In this document: positions 26,247 through 34,788 of the stretch, one piece after another
How the letters are laid out: every line of letters starts with the position of its first letter
Numbering within the stretch: position 1 is the first letter of the stretch
Notes under the pieces: model-generated
What the model saw: the letters and a program-made list of their open reading frames with translations, nothing else
Databases searched by the model: none
Told to the model about the DNA's origin: nothing
Translations under genes and position numbers: made by a program
NCBI RefSeq assembly: GCF_000703165.1
Contig: NZ_JNLQ01000002.1
Location: forward strand, 2,170,001 to 2,234,000
DNA length: 64,000 nucleotides
Direction: 5' to 3'
Source: Butyrivibrio sp. AE3004
GTDB taxonomy: Bacteria; Bacillota; Clostridia; Lachnospirales; Lachnospiraceae

Positions 26247-26623
26247 TAGTCATTCCCCCAAGGCTGCATCATGGCATTTCCATTTTCACGTACTCTCTTG
26301 TGGAAAAGAATCATATCTGAAAGTTCATCAGCTATTTTCAGTGCCTGTCTTGCCTCTTCAGACTGAACTTTGCCCATAAAAGCATGGACAATATCAGTAT
26401 CCTCGTATCCAGGGGTTATCCTTGTGAGCTCCTCCATCCTTACGCCAAGATATTCAGCTATAGACTTAAGTTCAATGGCATTAATCATGCGTGCACCATT
26501 CAGCATCTTATTCACCGTCTGCTTATTTGTCCCAAGTGCTTCTGCAAGATCTGTCTGTTTTTTATTCTGTTTCTTAAGCAGTGCAAGTATATTGCCTGCA
26601 ATCATCATATTCATATCAACCAT
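26246..26623 (-). CDS. XRE-family helix-turn-helix regulator
   Basis: A 125-residue regulator with an N-terminal HTH (ILALLKKQNKKQTDLAEALGTNKQTVNKMLNG, recognition helix near residues 32-40) and a C-terminal helical part that probably contacts the peptidase. The start at 26623 is chosen because AGGAGG lies ten bases upstream; the frame is open further. First gene of the three-gene operon and presumably its repressor. Confidence 0.85.
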   Translation of the reverse strand: MVDMNMMIAGNILALLKKQNKKQTDLAEALGTNKQTVNKMLNGARMINAIELKSIAEYLGVRMEELTRITPGYEDTDIVHAFMGKVQSEEARQALKIADELSDMILFHKRVRENGNAMMQPWGND

Positions 26624-26860
26624 GAAAAGTGTTCCTCCTATCGTTTGCATGTAATAGGTTTTTACACTTATATCGTACATCCGCCCCTTATAATAGTCAA
26701 TATTACATATACTTTTGATTATATCTGCTTACAGTAGTCACCAATAGAGTTACTAAAATTTCAGTATAGTTCCCTTTAATAACAAGTATCACGAATTTTC
26801 CTGTGACCATAGCCATTTATGGATAAATATGCGTAACAGCCTATATTTTTATTAATACAG

Positions 26861-26896
26861 AAAAAGCTGGGGAACAGTCACACTTACCCCAGCCTT
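26861..26896 (-). terminator. Terminator after the second FliD-C-like gene
   Basis: Stem AAGCTGGGG/CCCCAGCCTT with minus-strand T-run, 50 bp past the stop codon of the gene at 26949-27731. Confidence 0.8.
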
Positions 26897-26948
26897 CTGA
26901 TTAATTATTTAACAGCTACCCTCCTGATCACCATATGGTTCAATGATC

Positions 26949-27731
26949 TTATTCCTTCTTATCAACAGTTGAAGGCAACAGTGATGAAAGTGCATCCGAA
27001 TATCTTCCTTGGCTATTATATGTTCCGCCACCTCTTGCTGCAGCATTAGTAATGGCTCTTCCTTTGTCACTCATCTTTGATGCAAACGAATTATACCCGG
27101 TGAAAAGTGTCTTTAGTGTTTTTATATCTGAACTCTTAAGCTTATCCTCATCCACTTCAAGCTTATTATTGGCTCCTACACTTATGCCCACCTTGTTTAA
27201 TAGGTCCTCATTTACTTCAGTTGTTTTAATCATCCATGTAGCAGAACGTAGCACATCTTTGGTATTTGACTCTGCAGCACCATCCAATGTTCGGTTGTAA
27301 CTATCCACAAAGCTCTTAACAGCCTTGCTGATACTATCCCAATCGTACTCTTCAGTTACTGTCTCTTCACCTGTTTCCTCATTTTTAGTAGTCTTCTGCT
27401 TTTTTTGCCAAAGAGAGTCCTTCATCAGATTTTGCGCAGCTTTCGTCAATGTGCCTGCATTACTTGCCATAGAAGTAAGCTTTGCATGCGAGTCCTTACC
27501 TGCAGCAGCATTTTCTGCTTTCTGCTTGGCATAGTATGCTTTCACAAGCTTTTTGTACGAGCCATTTCGGAGCATAGCATAATCAGAAACACTAAAAGGG
27601 CTTGTTGCACTTGTGCTGGTATTTATATTTAGCCCCGATAAAAAAGAGCTTGCATTCTGATTATAATCGCTGAAATCATAATCAGATTTATCATAATAAC
27701 TACCACTTAATGAGTCTCTTATCGTTGACAT
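26949..27731 (-). CDS. FliD-C-like protein 2
   Basis: A 260-residue protein with a Ser/Thr/Tyr/Asp-rich start, then SDYAMLRNGSYKKLVKAYYAKQ, and a C-terminal half that again resembles FliD: VKSFVDSYNRTLDGAAES, LLNKVGISVGANNKLEVDEDKLKSSD. It is a distant paralogue of the gene at 15845-16714 but lacks the YGL tail. No signal peptide. AAGGAG lies just before ATG. It ends a run of five or six same-strand genes with short gaps (30878 down to 26949). Function unknown; a filament or cap-like protein is an inference from the fold resemblance. Confidence 0.6.
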   Translation of the reverse strand: MSTIRDSLSGSYYDKSDYDFSDYNQNASSFLSGLNINTSTSATSPFSVSDYAMLRNGSYKKLVKAYYAKQKAENAAAGKDSHAKLTSMASNAGTLTKAAQNLMKDSLWQKKQKTTKNEETGEETVTEEYDWDSISKAVKSFVDSYNRTLDGAAESNTKDVLRSATWMIKTTEVNEDLLNKVGISVGANNKLEVDEDKLKSSDIKTLKTLFTGYNSFASKMSDKGRAITNAAARGGGTYNSQGRYSDALSSLLPSTVDKKE

Positions 27732-27823
27732 CTCCTTGCCCTCCTTTGCTTCACTGTAGATGCAATCTCTTTATGAAAATTGAAAATTTCATGAAAGAGC
27801 TTGTATCCAACATATTCCAGGTC

Positions 27824-28402
27824 TCAGACCTTAATGTCTATCCTTTTTCTGTGCATCATTAGTTCTTCCAGCCTCTGTTGTTCTGTTAAAGTCTTCCCCT
27901 CAAGGCTTTGCTCATTTTCCATTTCTTCAGCAATCAACTTATCTTCTCCTGGTATATTTTCAGCAGATTCAACTGACTCCATGTTTTCATCCATTTCTTC
28001 AAGGTTATCCATAACATCCGCAAGAAGTCCATCGCTCTTCGTGGCTCCTGTTGCTTCTTCGATAAGCTCTTCTTTGCGTTCTTCGGGTGTCTTGGGTGCT
28101 GCTTTCTTGGCTGCTTCAGCAATCTTTTCTCCGGTCTCCCATGCCTCATCAAGCATATGAAATACCTGTTCATGGTTGTATTCCGCTTTAACCGCAGCTA
28201 TCTGATTATCATAGTCTTCAATCATTTGAAGTTTCTTCTTGATATCTTCAATGGACTCAGACTGTATATTTTTGAGATTATGCTTTTGGTTTTCGATAAA
28301 CGCAATCTGATTATCACGTTTTTGCTGCCTCTCCATTCGGTTCTGCTCAGCTTTGGAAGAAAAATTATCAAACAAATTTAAGCCCTGTACGTTTATGTTC
28401 AT
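27824..28402 (-). CDS. Charged helical protein, unknown
   Basis: A 192-residue, highly charged, helix-rich protein (MNINVQGLNLFDNFSSKAEQNRMERQQKRD...). Its middle is rich in Glu, Ala and Lys and the C-terminus is acidic (MENEQSLEGKTLTEQQRLEELM). No membrane segment or signal. The start at 28402 has GGAGGG upstream; the frame is open 29 codons further but would overlap the next gene. It lies 20 bp after the gene at 28422. I do not recognise a family. Confidence 0.55.
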   Translation of the reverse strand: MNINVQGLNLFDNFSSKAEQNRMERQQKRDNQIAFIENQKHNLKNIQSESIEDIKKKLQMIEDYDNQIAAVKAEYNHEQVFHMLDEAWETGEKIAEAAKKAAPKTPEERKEELIEEATGATKSDGLLADVMDNLEEMDENMESVESAENIPGEDKLIAEEMENEQSLEGKTLTEQQRLEELMMHRKRIDIKV

Positions 28403-28421
28403 ATACAGACCCTCCAAAATG

Positions 28422-29084
28422 TCATTGCTCTGTAGCATTTGCTGTAGTAGCTGCAGTCTCCTCTTCCTTCGACTTATAATAATCATCAAAAAGCTTGTTT
28501 GCTGCCTTCAATGTTTCATTACATATGGATGGAAGCTCTCTCCCCCATGCACCTGTAGCCAGATTGAATCCCTTTTCCATAGCCTTCTGCATCTTTTTCA
28601 TTTTCTCTACATCATCGCCTGCAAGAGCTGATGCAAAGTCAAAAAGTCTCTGAGAAGTCTGCTTTACACCATAATATCCATCTTCAGAAATATCCTTTTG
28701 TGCCTGAGCTTTAGTTGCTGCATCTACCTTGAAATTGCCACCAGCCAATCTTTTCCAAAAGCTGTCATCTGTTGCCTTTCCAAAAGCTGAAACCTGACCT
28801 TCCAATGTTTTCCTGACAATTTCCAGAAGCTTGTTTCTCTGATCCTCTTCAGCCTGTTTCATCTGCTGAATTATTGCTGCTCTGTCTGCAGGTGACTTCT
28901 TATTTATGCTATATAACCCTGCATCCTTTTCAGCCATCTTCTCGTAAACTGCCGCAGATTCTTTATTCTCGCTTGCTACTTCCTGAACACTGTCAGTTTT
29001 CTTTCCATTTTCAGAACTATAGTTTTCTGTGTTCATGACTGAATAATCAGTATTCTGAATGTTTCCTACTAATCCTGTACTCAT
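28422..29084 (-). CDS. Hypothetical helical protein of the LytTR island
   Basis: A 220-residue protein (MSTGLVGNIQNTDYSVMNTENY...) without signal or membrane segment. The N-terminus is polar; the middle (KKSPADRAAIIQQMKQAEEDQRNKLL) and the rest are mostly helical, with a soluble C-terminal helical domain and an Ala/Thr tail. AAAGGAGG lies nine bases before ATG at 29084. It is part of the same gene run as its neighbours. No family recognised. Confidence 0.55.
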   Translation of the reverse strand: MSTGLVGNIQNTDYSVMNTENYSSENGKKTDSVQEVASENKESAAVYEKMAEKDAGLYSINKKSPADRAAIIQQMKQAEEDQRNKLLEIVRKTLEGQVSAFGKATDDSFWKRLAGGNFKVDAATKAQAQKDISEDGYYGVKQTSQRLFDFASALAGDDVEKMKKMQKAMEKGFNLATGAWGRELPSICNETLKAANKLFDDYYKSKEEETAATTANATEQ

Positions 29085-29134
29085 AACAAATACCTCCTTT
29101 ATTAACATCCGTTAATCATTTAGTTATAAAAAAG

Positions 29135-29290
29135 CTATATTTCTGCATCAACCATGCCACCTACTTCTGTCATTCCAGAGTCCTGTACCATCACGGGCAT
29201 CTCATCTCCGCCAAGTGATAGCGAAACACCACTATCAAAACCTGATGAAACTGACGATTTCCCCAAATTCTCTTTTTCTGCCTGAAGTCT
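29135..29290 (-). pseudogene. In-frame continuation behind the stop of the Glu-rich gene
   Basis: 52 codons without stop, in the same frame as 29291-29974, beginning RLQAEKENLGKSS. No start codon with ribosome binding site of its own is seen. Best read as the former C-terminus separated by a point mutation to TAA; programmed read-through is less likely. Confidence 0.45.
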
Positions 29291-29974
29291 TTAAAACATT
29301 GCCTTTAGATATTTTAAGTCAGCCTTCATGATATCCCTTGCTTCATCAGATCTGTGTTTAGCCTTTAGCTGTTCAAGATCCTGCGGCTCCATGGCTCCTG
29401 AAAGTGCCTCAGCCATCTCATCTAGCTCCTGATCTAGCTGAGCCGTTTCCTCAGCCTCTTCATACATCTCCTCAGCAGACATTTCCAGCTTTTCCATAAG
29501 AGCTTCGAACTCTTCCTGTTCAAGTTCCCTTATTTCCTCATCCGACTGAACTTTTTCTAAAGGATTTTCTTGCTCAGAAGGCAATTCTTCGTCCATATTC
29601 TGCTCAGCAGTTTCTTCCATTTTCAGGTTCTTCTTTTTCTTCTCACAGGCACGTTGAACCATTTCCGCATGCAGGATTGCCCTCAGAATCTCTTCATCAT
29701 CGTATTCTCCGGTTTTCAGCTTCTTCTGAAGGTTCCCGATTTTCATCCTGATCCCGATTGAAACCTGAGCAGCTTTTGCGGAAGTCTTGGCACTTAATAC
29801 CTGTGCTGAAACCTGCTTGAAGCTATACATAGCAGGTCTCTTCTTTTTAGAGCTGTTACTCGTTTTCCTTGGCCTGGACATAGAGATAGTCCCTACATGG
29901 TTACCATTAAGGTCATATAAGCGCTTTGAGTAATATTCAGTATTTCCTCTAATTTGTAACTCATATCCATACAT
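29291..29974 (-). CDS. Glu-rich helical protein, possibly cut by a nonsense codon
   Basis: A 227-residue protein with a short beta-like start (MYGYELQIRGNTEYYSKRLYDLNGNHVG), a basic helix (KVSAQVLSAKTSAKAAQ region) and a very acidic, coiled-coil second half. The frame stops at TAA (29291-29293), but continues open for 52 more codons to TAG at 29135, ending in a Gly/Ser/Met-rich segment (SVSLSLGGDEMPVMVQDS type). The continuation reads like coding sequence, so the original protein probably had about 279 residues. AAGGAGG precedes ATG. Confidence 0.55.
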   Translation of the reverse strand: MYGYELQIRGNTEYYSKRLYDLNGNHVGTISMSRPRKTSNSSKKKRPAMYSFKQVSAQVLSAKTSAKAAQVSIGIRMKIGNLQKKLKTGEYDDEEILRAILHAEMVQRACEKKKKNLKMEETAEQNMDEELPSEQENPLEKVQSDEEIRELEQEEFEALMEKLEMSAEEMYEEAEETAQLDQELDEMAEALSGAMEPQDLEQLKAKHRSDEARDIMKADLKYLKAMF

Positions 29975-30040
29975 AGCCTACCGCCTCCTTGCTTCGCTAC
30001 GCATACAGTCTTACTTGCTGTTGGTCTTAGCACATGTTCT

Positions 30041-30211
30041 TTATGTGCTTAGAGCAACACATGTGTTAGCAAATCCGCCAAGTGCAACAAAAAGGATCAT
30101 TCTGCCCATAATACATACATCTACACCAAATACACTATCTGCATATAGGGTGATGCAAAGGGTATAACGATCCTCATTTACTGTATATTTTATAAGTTGC
30201 CATCCTTGCAT
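30041..30211 (-). CDS. Possible 56-residue protein
   Basis: An ATG-initiated frame encoding MQGWQLIKYTVNEDRYTLCI... and ending in a hydrophobic Gly/Ala/Val stretch. The composition looks protein-like and it fills the otherwise empty 290-bp gap between two genes of the run. The ribosome binding site is weak (GGAAGAG at distance). No family recognised. Confidence 0.35.
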   Translation of the reverse strand: MQGWQLIKYTVNEDRYTLCITLYADSVFGVDVCIMGRMILFVALGGFANTCVALST

Positions 30212-30266
30212 AACCCCATACTCTTCCGTGAGTACTTAGCTTGATTTCTTAATTTAAAAATCTATG

Positions 30267-30878
30267 TCAGGTCTTTACATCAATACTCACACTGACGCCT
30301 TCTGCTGCAGACACCTCTGTTCCTGTTGATTTTGCAATCTTTTCATCAATATGCGGAACCTTTGTATTGTGCGTGGACTCTGAAACAACGGAAACTTTCA
30401 CGCCACCGACATCGATCTGCTGTGCCTTTGCATTTTCTTCGTCTGAGAATCCGGATGCCCTTGCTTGTGCATTTGCAACTCTGTCTGCTTCTTCCGCTCT
30501 TCTTTCTGATGCAGCCTCCTGAAGATGCTGTTCCTGCCACCTTCTCTCAGCTCTCTTCTTTTCACGCGCTGCTTCAGCTCTTTCATTCTCTTTTTGCTCG
30601 ATCGCATCAGCTTTCCTGGCTTTCTGCATTTCCTTATTAGTCTCAGCAATCTGCTCCATATTGTTATTTGCTATGTCTTCAGATCTTTTCTGAGTTTCAG
30701 CCAGTTCTTCTTTCTTTTTTGTGGTATCCGCGCCGGATGCCTCATCTCTCTTGATCTCAGCATCCAAAACACCGGCCTTACCATCCATCTGCTTTTTCAC
30801 TCCCTGCTGAAGCTGTATCTGTTTCATGGATGTACTGGCAGATATAAGAGACTGAGTCATAACATTTGTTAAAGCCAT
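30267..30878 (-). CDS. Coiled-coil protein, first gene behind operator D
   Basis: A 203-residue protein. Residues 1-45 (MALTNVMTQSLISASTSMKQ...) are polar helical; 45-135 form a long Glu/Lys/Arg/Ala-rich coiled coil; the C-terminus has beta-like VGGVKVSVVSES and VSVSIDV. No signal or membrane helix. AGGAGG eight bases before ATG at 30878. Its 5' end is duplicated at 43019-43187, which shows that this gene belonged to a larger, repeated unit. Function unknown. Confidence 0.6.
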   Translation of the reverse strand: MALTNVMTQSLISASTSMKQIQLQQGVKKQMDGKAGVLDAEIKRDEASGADTTKKKEELAETQKRSEDIANNNMEQIAETNKEMQKARKADAIEQKENERAEAAREKKRAERRWQEQHLQEAASERRAEEADRVANAQARASGFSDEENAKAQQIDVGGVKVSVVSESTHNTKVPHIDEKIAKSTGTEVSAAEGVSVSIDVKT

Positions 30879-31102
30879 CTTACTTACCTCCTTCGCTTCG
30901 CTACGCATACAGTCTTACTAAGCTCGCGATGCTCGCTAAGTGCGACTAGCATCCTTGTACATAATATGGAATAAAATATTGAACTTCCGCTCTCGCTTTG
31001 CTCGCCGGAAGACGTTCGGACTAGGCTCAAAAATACTTCGCCAAGTCCTCTCAGCTCTATCAAAGGCTTCGGAAAGTTAATAAAAAAACCTTATAGATTT
31101 TT

Positions 31103-31134
31103 CATGAAACGACCTTTTTCAATCATGAATGGAC
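31103..31134 (-). promoter_or_regulatory. LytTR-type operator D
   Basis: Minus strand repeats TCCATTCATG and TCGTTTCATG start 21 bp apart, spacer TTGAAAAAGG, almost the spacer of operators E and F. It abuts the kinase stop codon and lies 225 bp upstream of the coiled-coil gene, the head of the run of unknown genes. Confidence 0.65.
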
Positions 31135-32505
31135 TCAAATAACCATCATTGCAGTGAATATAACCACGTCTCCCTCCTGTTCAAGCTGGGTAGTTCCATA
31201 ATACTTTTCTGTAATCCTTCGCATATTTTTCAAGCCAAAACCATGCTTATCACGATCTGTCTTCGATGTTTCCATAAGTCCGTTCTCATCAGAAGACCGC
31301 AACAGTCCGTTATAGCTGTTCTTGACTTGGATCATGAACATATCACCACTACGCCAGGATTTTATCTCCACGAAAGATTTATCCAGGTTTTCTGCAGCCC
31401 TTATAGCATTTGAAAGAGCATTATTCAGGATAACACCCACATCTATGGATTCCACTTTACCTTCTTTCGGATAGTGAAAATCATCTACAAATCGTATTCC
31501 AACATCCTCAGCCTGTCTCCGCTTCTCTGAAATCACTATATCAGTGACAGGATTTCCGGTCTTTGCATTTATATCTACAGCATGAAAATCCTCAGACCAG
31601 TCATGTAAGTATTGTAAAGCCTGATCACTATTGTTTTCTTTTATTAGATTACCAAGTACCATGATATGGTTATTAGTATCATGCCTTATCCCACGAATAT
31701 CTGAATAAACTTTCTCCATTGAATGAACATGCCCTGACAACTCGTCAATCTGACTGTTTACAAGAGAGTTTTGCAGTACTTCTTCCTCAGAAGACTTAAT
31801 CTTTTGATAAAAATAGATCACTGCAATCATAGTGAGAAAAGCTACCACACCAAATAATGCACGCATTTCATGATATACAGGATATCTATTCCAGAAATAT
31901 TCACCCGAAGCTTTTTCAAAAGCTTCTTCCATAAATGTACATATCCAGTAAGATACTATTATTGTTATGTACGTTGCTGATAAAAAAGCTAATTCTCTCC
32001 ATTCCATAAGTTCTTTTTTACGGCTGTACATCGTTTTAATCAGATGTATTCCTATAACCAACAAAGCACATCTTATTACAGCATGAATAGCTTGTGCCAA
32101 ACCATAAAGCATAATCTGCTGTAAATCCCCTACCACTTTAGGATTCAAAAATGTCACAGAACATATTAAGTTCCATGGTAAGATTGCCAGTTCCATTGAT
32201 ATCCACAAAAGCAAATACATAGTTATTGATAAAAAAATTTTCTGCGGTATATTTATCCTCTCCGTTATAGCGGAGATAATACATACTGCAGCACAGCCAA
32301 GAGCATAAGCAGTCACACCTGAAAAATTTATGGTAGTAAAATATAGTATAGACATCGCCATTGCATAAACCGCTCCGAGTATAACAGCACGTACTCTTTT
32401 TCTCATAAATGGTATGTAAAATACTGACACAAGTACCGCATTTAACAATACATTTGCAATCATTGATATCTGATTTACCTGATCCCACATAGCTTCTGTA
32501 ATCAT
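31135..32505 (-). CDS. GHKL sensor histidine kinase (system 2)
   Basis: A 456-residue membrane kinase: six or seven transmembrane helices in the first 235 residues, then coiled coil and GHKL part with IRHDTNNHIMVLGN (phosphoacceptor His), LNNALSNAIRAAE (N box) and HGFGLKNMRRITEKYYG (G box). Same plan as the kinase at 16825-18249, to which it is clearly related. It follows its regulator by 37 bp. Only its first nine codons remain in the duplicate near 43222-43248. Confidence 0.88.
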   Translation of the reverse strand: MITEAMWDQVNQISMIANVLLNAVLVSVFYIPFMRKRVRAVILGAVYAMAMSILYFTTINFSGVTAYALGCAAVCIISAITERINIPQKIFLSITMYLLLWISMELAILPWNLICSVTFLNPKVVGDLQQIMLYGLAQAIHAVIRCALLVIGIHLIKTMYSRKKELMEWRELAFLSATYITIIVSYWICTFMEEAFEKASGEYFWNRYPVYHEMRALFGVVAFLTMIAVIYFYQKIKSSEEEVLQNSLVNSQIDELSGHVHSMEKVYSDIRGIRHDTNNHIMVLGNLIKENNSDQALQYLHDWSEDFHAVDINAKTGNPVTDIVISEKRRQAEDVGIRFVDDFHYPKEGKVESIDVGVILNNALSNAIRAAENLDKSFVEIKSWRSGDMFMIQVKNSYNGLLRSSDENGLMETSKTDRDKHGFGLKNMRRITEKYYGTTQLEQEGDVVIFTAMMVI

Positions 32506-32542
32506 TTATTCTCTTAACCTCTATAAATTATGGAAAAGCTGC

Positions 32543-33256
32543 TTACTCCGCTCTCTTTTTGTTGTAATCTATCAAAGCTTTTACAAAAACCTTATAGTTT
32601 TGTTTTGAAATAAGTGCTTCCCCCTTAGACATATAGCACTTTCCTGCATCATACTTCTTTACGAATTGCAAATTTACAAGATACCCTCTATGAGTCCTGA
32701 AAAAGCCATCACCTACAAGCTTTTCCAGTTCTGAAAGATGTCCATAATACTCAATTTCATCGGTTCTTGTGTGTACGATTATCCTGGCCCCATACACTTC
32801 TGCAAATATAATGTCAGAAGCGCATAGTCTTATATGACTGCCTCGTGAGTTCAACATCACATACTTCTTTTGAGGCTTTAATGTAGCTTTGGCTATTTCC
32901 TCTTTTGCAGCCTTTATCACGCTTACCAACTTCTCATTTGAGAATGGCTTTACAAGAAAATGGAAAGCTCTCACATCAAAAGCATCAAATACATATTGCT
33001 TTTCCCCTGTTATAAAAATGATAACAACATCATCACTAATATCACGAAGTTTCCTAGCAACATCCATTCCGGACACCCCGGGCATCATAATATCCAGGAG
33101 AATAATATTAGGCATATAACCATCTTGTTCTATAGCTCTCAGTACATCTTCTCCATTGCCAAAGCTTATAATCTCATCATCCGGAAATGATAATTTCAGA
33201 TCCGACATTATTATGTTTCTTATTTTTTCTTCATCATCACATACTGCTATCTTCAT
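32543..33256 (-). CDS. LytTR response regulator (system 2)
   Basis: A 237-residue regulator: REC domain with CDDEE at residues 6-10 and phosphoacceptor Asp55 in IILLDIMMPG, and LytTR domain from about residue 135 (MLNSRGSHIRLCASDI, FFRTHRGYLVNLQF). ATG at 33256 is chosen over TTG 18 bases upstream because GGAGG is placed for it. Operator E lies 61 bp upstream. The five-substitution copy is at 43286-43999. Confidence 0.92.
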   Translation of the reverse strand: MKIAVCDDEEKIRNIIMSDLKLSFPDDEIISFGNGEDVLRAIEQDGYMPNIILLDIMMPGVSGMDVARKLRDISDDVVIIFITGEKQYVFDAFDVRAFHFLVKPFSNEKLVSVIKAAKEEIAKATLKPQKKYVMLNSRGSHIRLCASDIIFAEVYGARIIVHTRTDEIEYYGHLSELEKLVGDGFFRTHRGYLVNLQFVKKYDAGKCYMSKGEALISKQNYKVFVKALIDYNKKRAE

Positions 33257-33316
33257 AAGGCAATAATCCTCCAAGTTATTCGTATCATAAATACATAAGA
33301 AAAACTATGATCTCAT

Positions 33317-33348
33317 CACGAAACGACCTTTTTCATTTCTGAAATGAT
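33317..33348 (-). promoter_or_regulatory. LytTR-type operator E
   Basis: Minus strand repeats TCATTTCAG and TCGTTTCGTG start 21 bp apart with the spacer ATGAAAAAGG. Located 61 bp before the system 2 regulator; identical in its proximal half to operator F before the duplicate regulator. Autoregulation is likely. Confidence 0.65.
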
Positions 33349-33501
33349 TCTGTTACAGCAGAAATTATTCATCTGCCTTAAACCTTATAACAAAATATAT
33401 CATACGTATTCGTTAACAAATGCTCCATATTATGATAATTGTATTCGGTGCGTATCCATCACAGAATACGCACCTAGAACATTTACTTTTTGTGATATCT
33501 C

Positions 33502-33642
33502 TCATCGTTCATCTTCTTCATCGTAGTTCTCATTCATCTTCTCTACAGTGTGTGCCTGCACATCGTAGGATTTTCCGGTTCTTGTCTCTAACTCTCTTCT
33601 TACATCTTCTACTACCCTGTCTTTGAATTCTTCGTAGTTCAT
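33502..33642 (-). pseudogene. Truncated DUF5688-like protein
   Basis: 46 residues, MNYEEFKDRVVEDVRRELET...VEKMNENYDEEDER, homologous to the gene at 44374-44595, and to the N-terminus of DUF5688-type proteins as far as I recognise them. An ideal AGGAGG precedes ATG. The C-terminal part is missing. Like its homologue it sits directly upstream of a LytTR regulator. Confidence 0.55.
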
Positions 33643-33690
33643 CGCCTACCTCCTTCTGAAAGTAAATAGTTTCAGGCTCAAAATGAGCGC

Positions 33691-33727
33691 AAAAAAAGCA
33701 GCTACCTCGTTTGAGATAACTGCTCTA
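33691..33727 (-). terminator. Terminator-like hairpin R1
   Basis: Stem GCAG.TACCTC/GAG.TAACTGC with minus-strand T-run. Near-copy at 34520-34553 and relatives at 40408-40445 and 44645-44688. A second hairpin, a 27-bp palindrome, lies at 33770-33796. Confidence 0.65.
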
Positions 33728-33769
33728 TGTAAGCTTTTTATTTCAAAAAATTTGGTGTAACTACTCTCA

Positions 33770-33796
33770 AATTATCCCTCAAGTTGAGGGATAATT
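33770..33796. repeat. 27-bp palindrome
   Basis: AATTATCCCTCAA followed by TTGAGGGATAATT with one central base. Lies between the DUF1016 remnant and hairpin R1; may be a weak terminator. Confidence 0.6.
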
Positions 33797-33864
33797 TCAT
33801 CTGGATACAGTTGCAAAATTTAGTCTCATTTAAACGTGAGCCTTATTTCTTACATTGTCTAATC

Positions 33865-34456
33865 CTAAGCCCAATCAATATTTCCAAACTCTGCTTCAAT
33901 TTCTTCAATCGTTGGCATACTTCCTTTAAATTCTTCTGGAATCAACTTTGATAATTCGTAACTGGATACGCCAATAGGTTGACCAATTGTTTTCCAATGT
34001 TTTCTTCACATAGAACAGTGCCTTTGCGGAATCTCCTTTACACTTATCTATGATAACTTTGTTATGCCCCCAAGGAATAAAAAATATTGCATTTTCCAAA
34101 TCGTCCCCAGCCTGGGGACGATTTAATTCATTTTCAGAATCGTCCCCAAGTTGAGGACGATTTAATATTTCTGGATACATCTCATAAAAATATCTCATAT
34201 ATTTAAGATTTGTAGGCGAAAACGATTTAATATCTGGAAAGATATCTTTAAGATCCTCACTAATTGTTTTATAAAAGCCAGATCCGTAATTATTTTTTTC
34301 GCTCAATCCAACAATATCCCTACCAAGAGACCAATAGAACCTGAGCATATCACTATTAGTTTTCACAGCAGCTTTTAGCTGGGTCTGTCTAAAACGCTTT
34401 GATACTTCTGTAATCCAGTCTTTATATTCATTATCAATTTTAATAAGGTTGCTCAT
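33865..34456 (-). pseudogene. DUF1016 (YhcG-like) nuclease remnant
   Basis: The N-terminal DUF1016 part is present (YKDWITEVSKRFRQTQLKAAVKTNSDMLRFYWSLGRDI), followed by a duplicated NRPQ.GDD.EN unit, and then YVKKTLENNWS. The sequence then jumps, out of frame, to a typical C-terminus (QPIGVSSYELSKLIPEEFKG...EEIEAEFGNIDWA) that ends at 33865. The PD-(D/E)XK nuclease domain is deleted, so the protein cannot cut DNA. GGAG precedes ATG at 34456. The remnant is flanked by two copies of one hairpin (R1, R2). Confidence 0.8.
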
Positions 34457-34519
34457 ATCTCGTCTCCAAATATTCCTATCAAGCAAATTTAATTATACAG
34501 TATTGCTTATATCATGTGT

Positions 34520-34553
34520 AAAAAAACAGCTACCTCGTTTGAGATAACTGCTC
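34520..34553 (-). terminator. Terminator-like hairpin R2
   Basis: Nearly identical to R1, with minus-strand T-run, on the other side of the DUF1016 remnant. Confidence 0.6.
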
Positions 34554-34713
34554 CAAAAATCAAAACCCCGGGTGAAGCTATCACTCCTAGGCTTACCAAG
34601 CTTTAATGGCGTAGGGACGCTTCTATGTACCAAATTTGTGCCAGCTATGTACCAGCATTTCCTACTTCACGTGAATTTACGTGAAATTATGTAAAAGTAA
34701 GATTTGGGAATTG

Positions 34714-34788
34714 TTAAGAAAAATGAAGATATGTAACCAGGCGTGACAACACGTGAAATGGGCTAGTTGCCTCGATTCCTAGTTTCAT
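34714..34788 (-). other. Displaced ychF start: hybrid 24-codon frame
   Basis: AGAAGGAGATATA, ATG and four further ychF codons (MKLGI) run into element DNA and stop after 24 codons. This is the former 5' end of ychF, cut off by integration. The original ychF promoter should lie in 34792-35100. Confidence 0.7.

Noticed and set aside
15845-27731. Flagellar genes because of FliD-like segments
   Set aside because: No flagellin, hook, motor or export genes are present, and the resemblance is limited to the C-terminal region.
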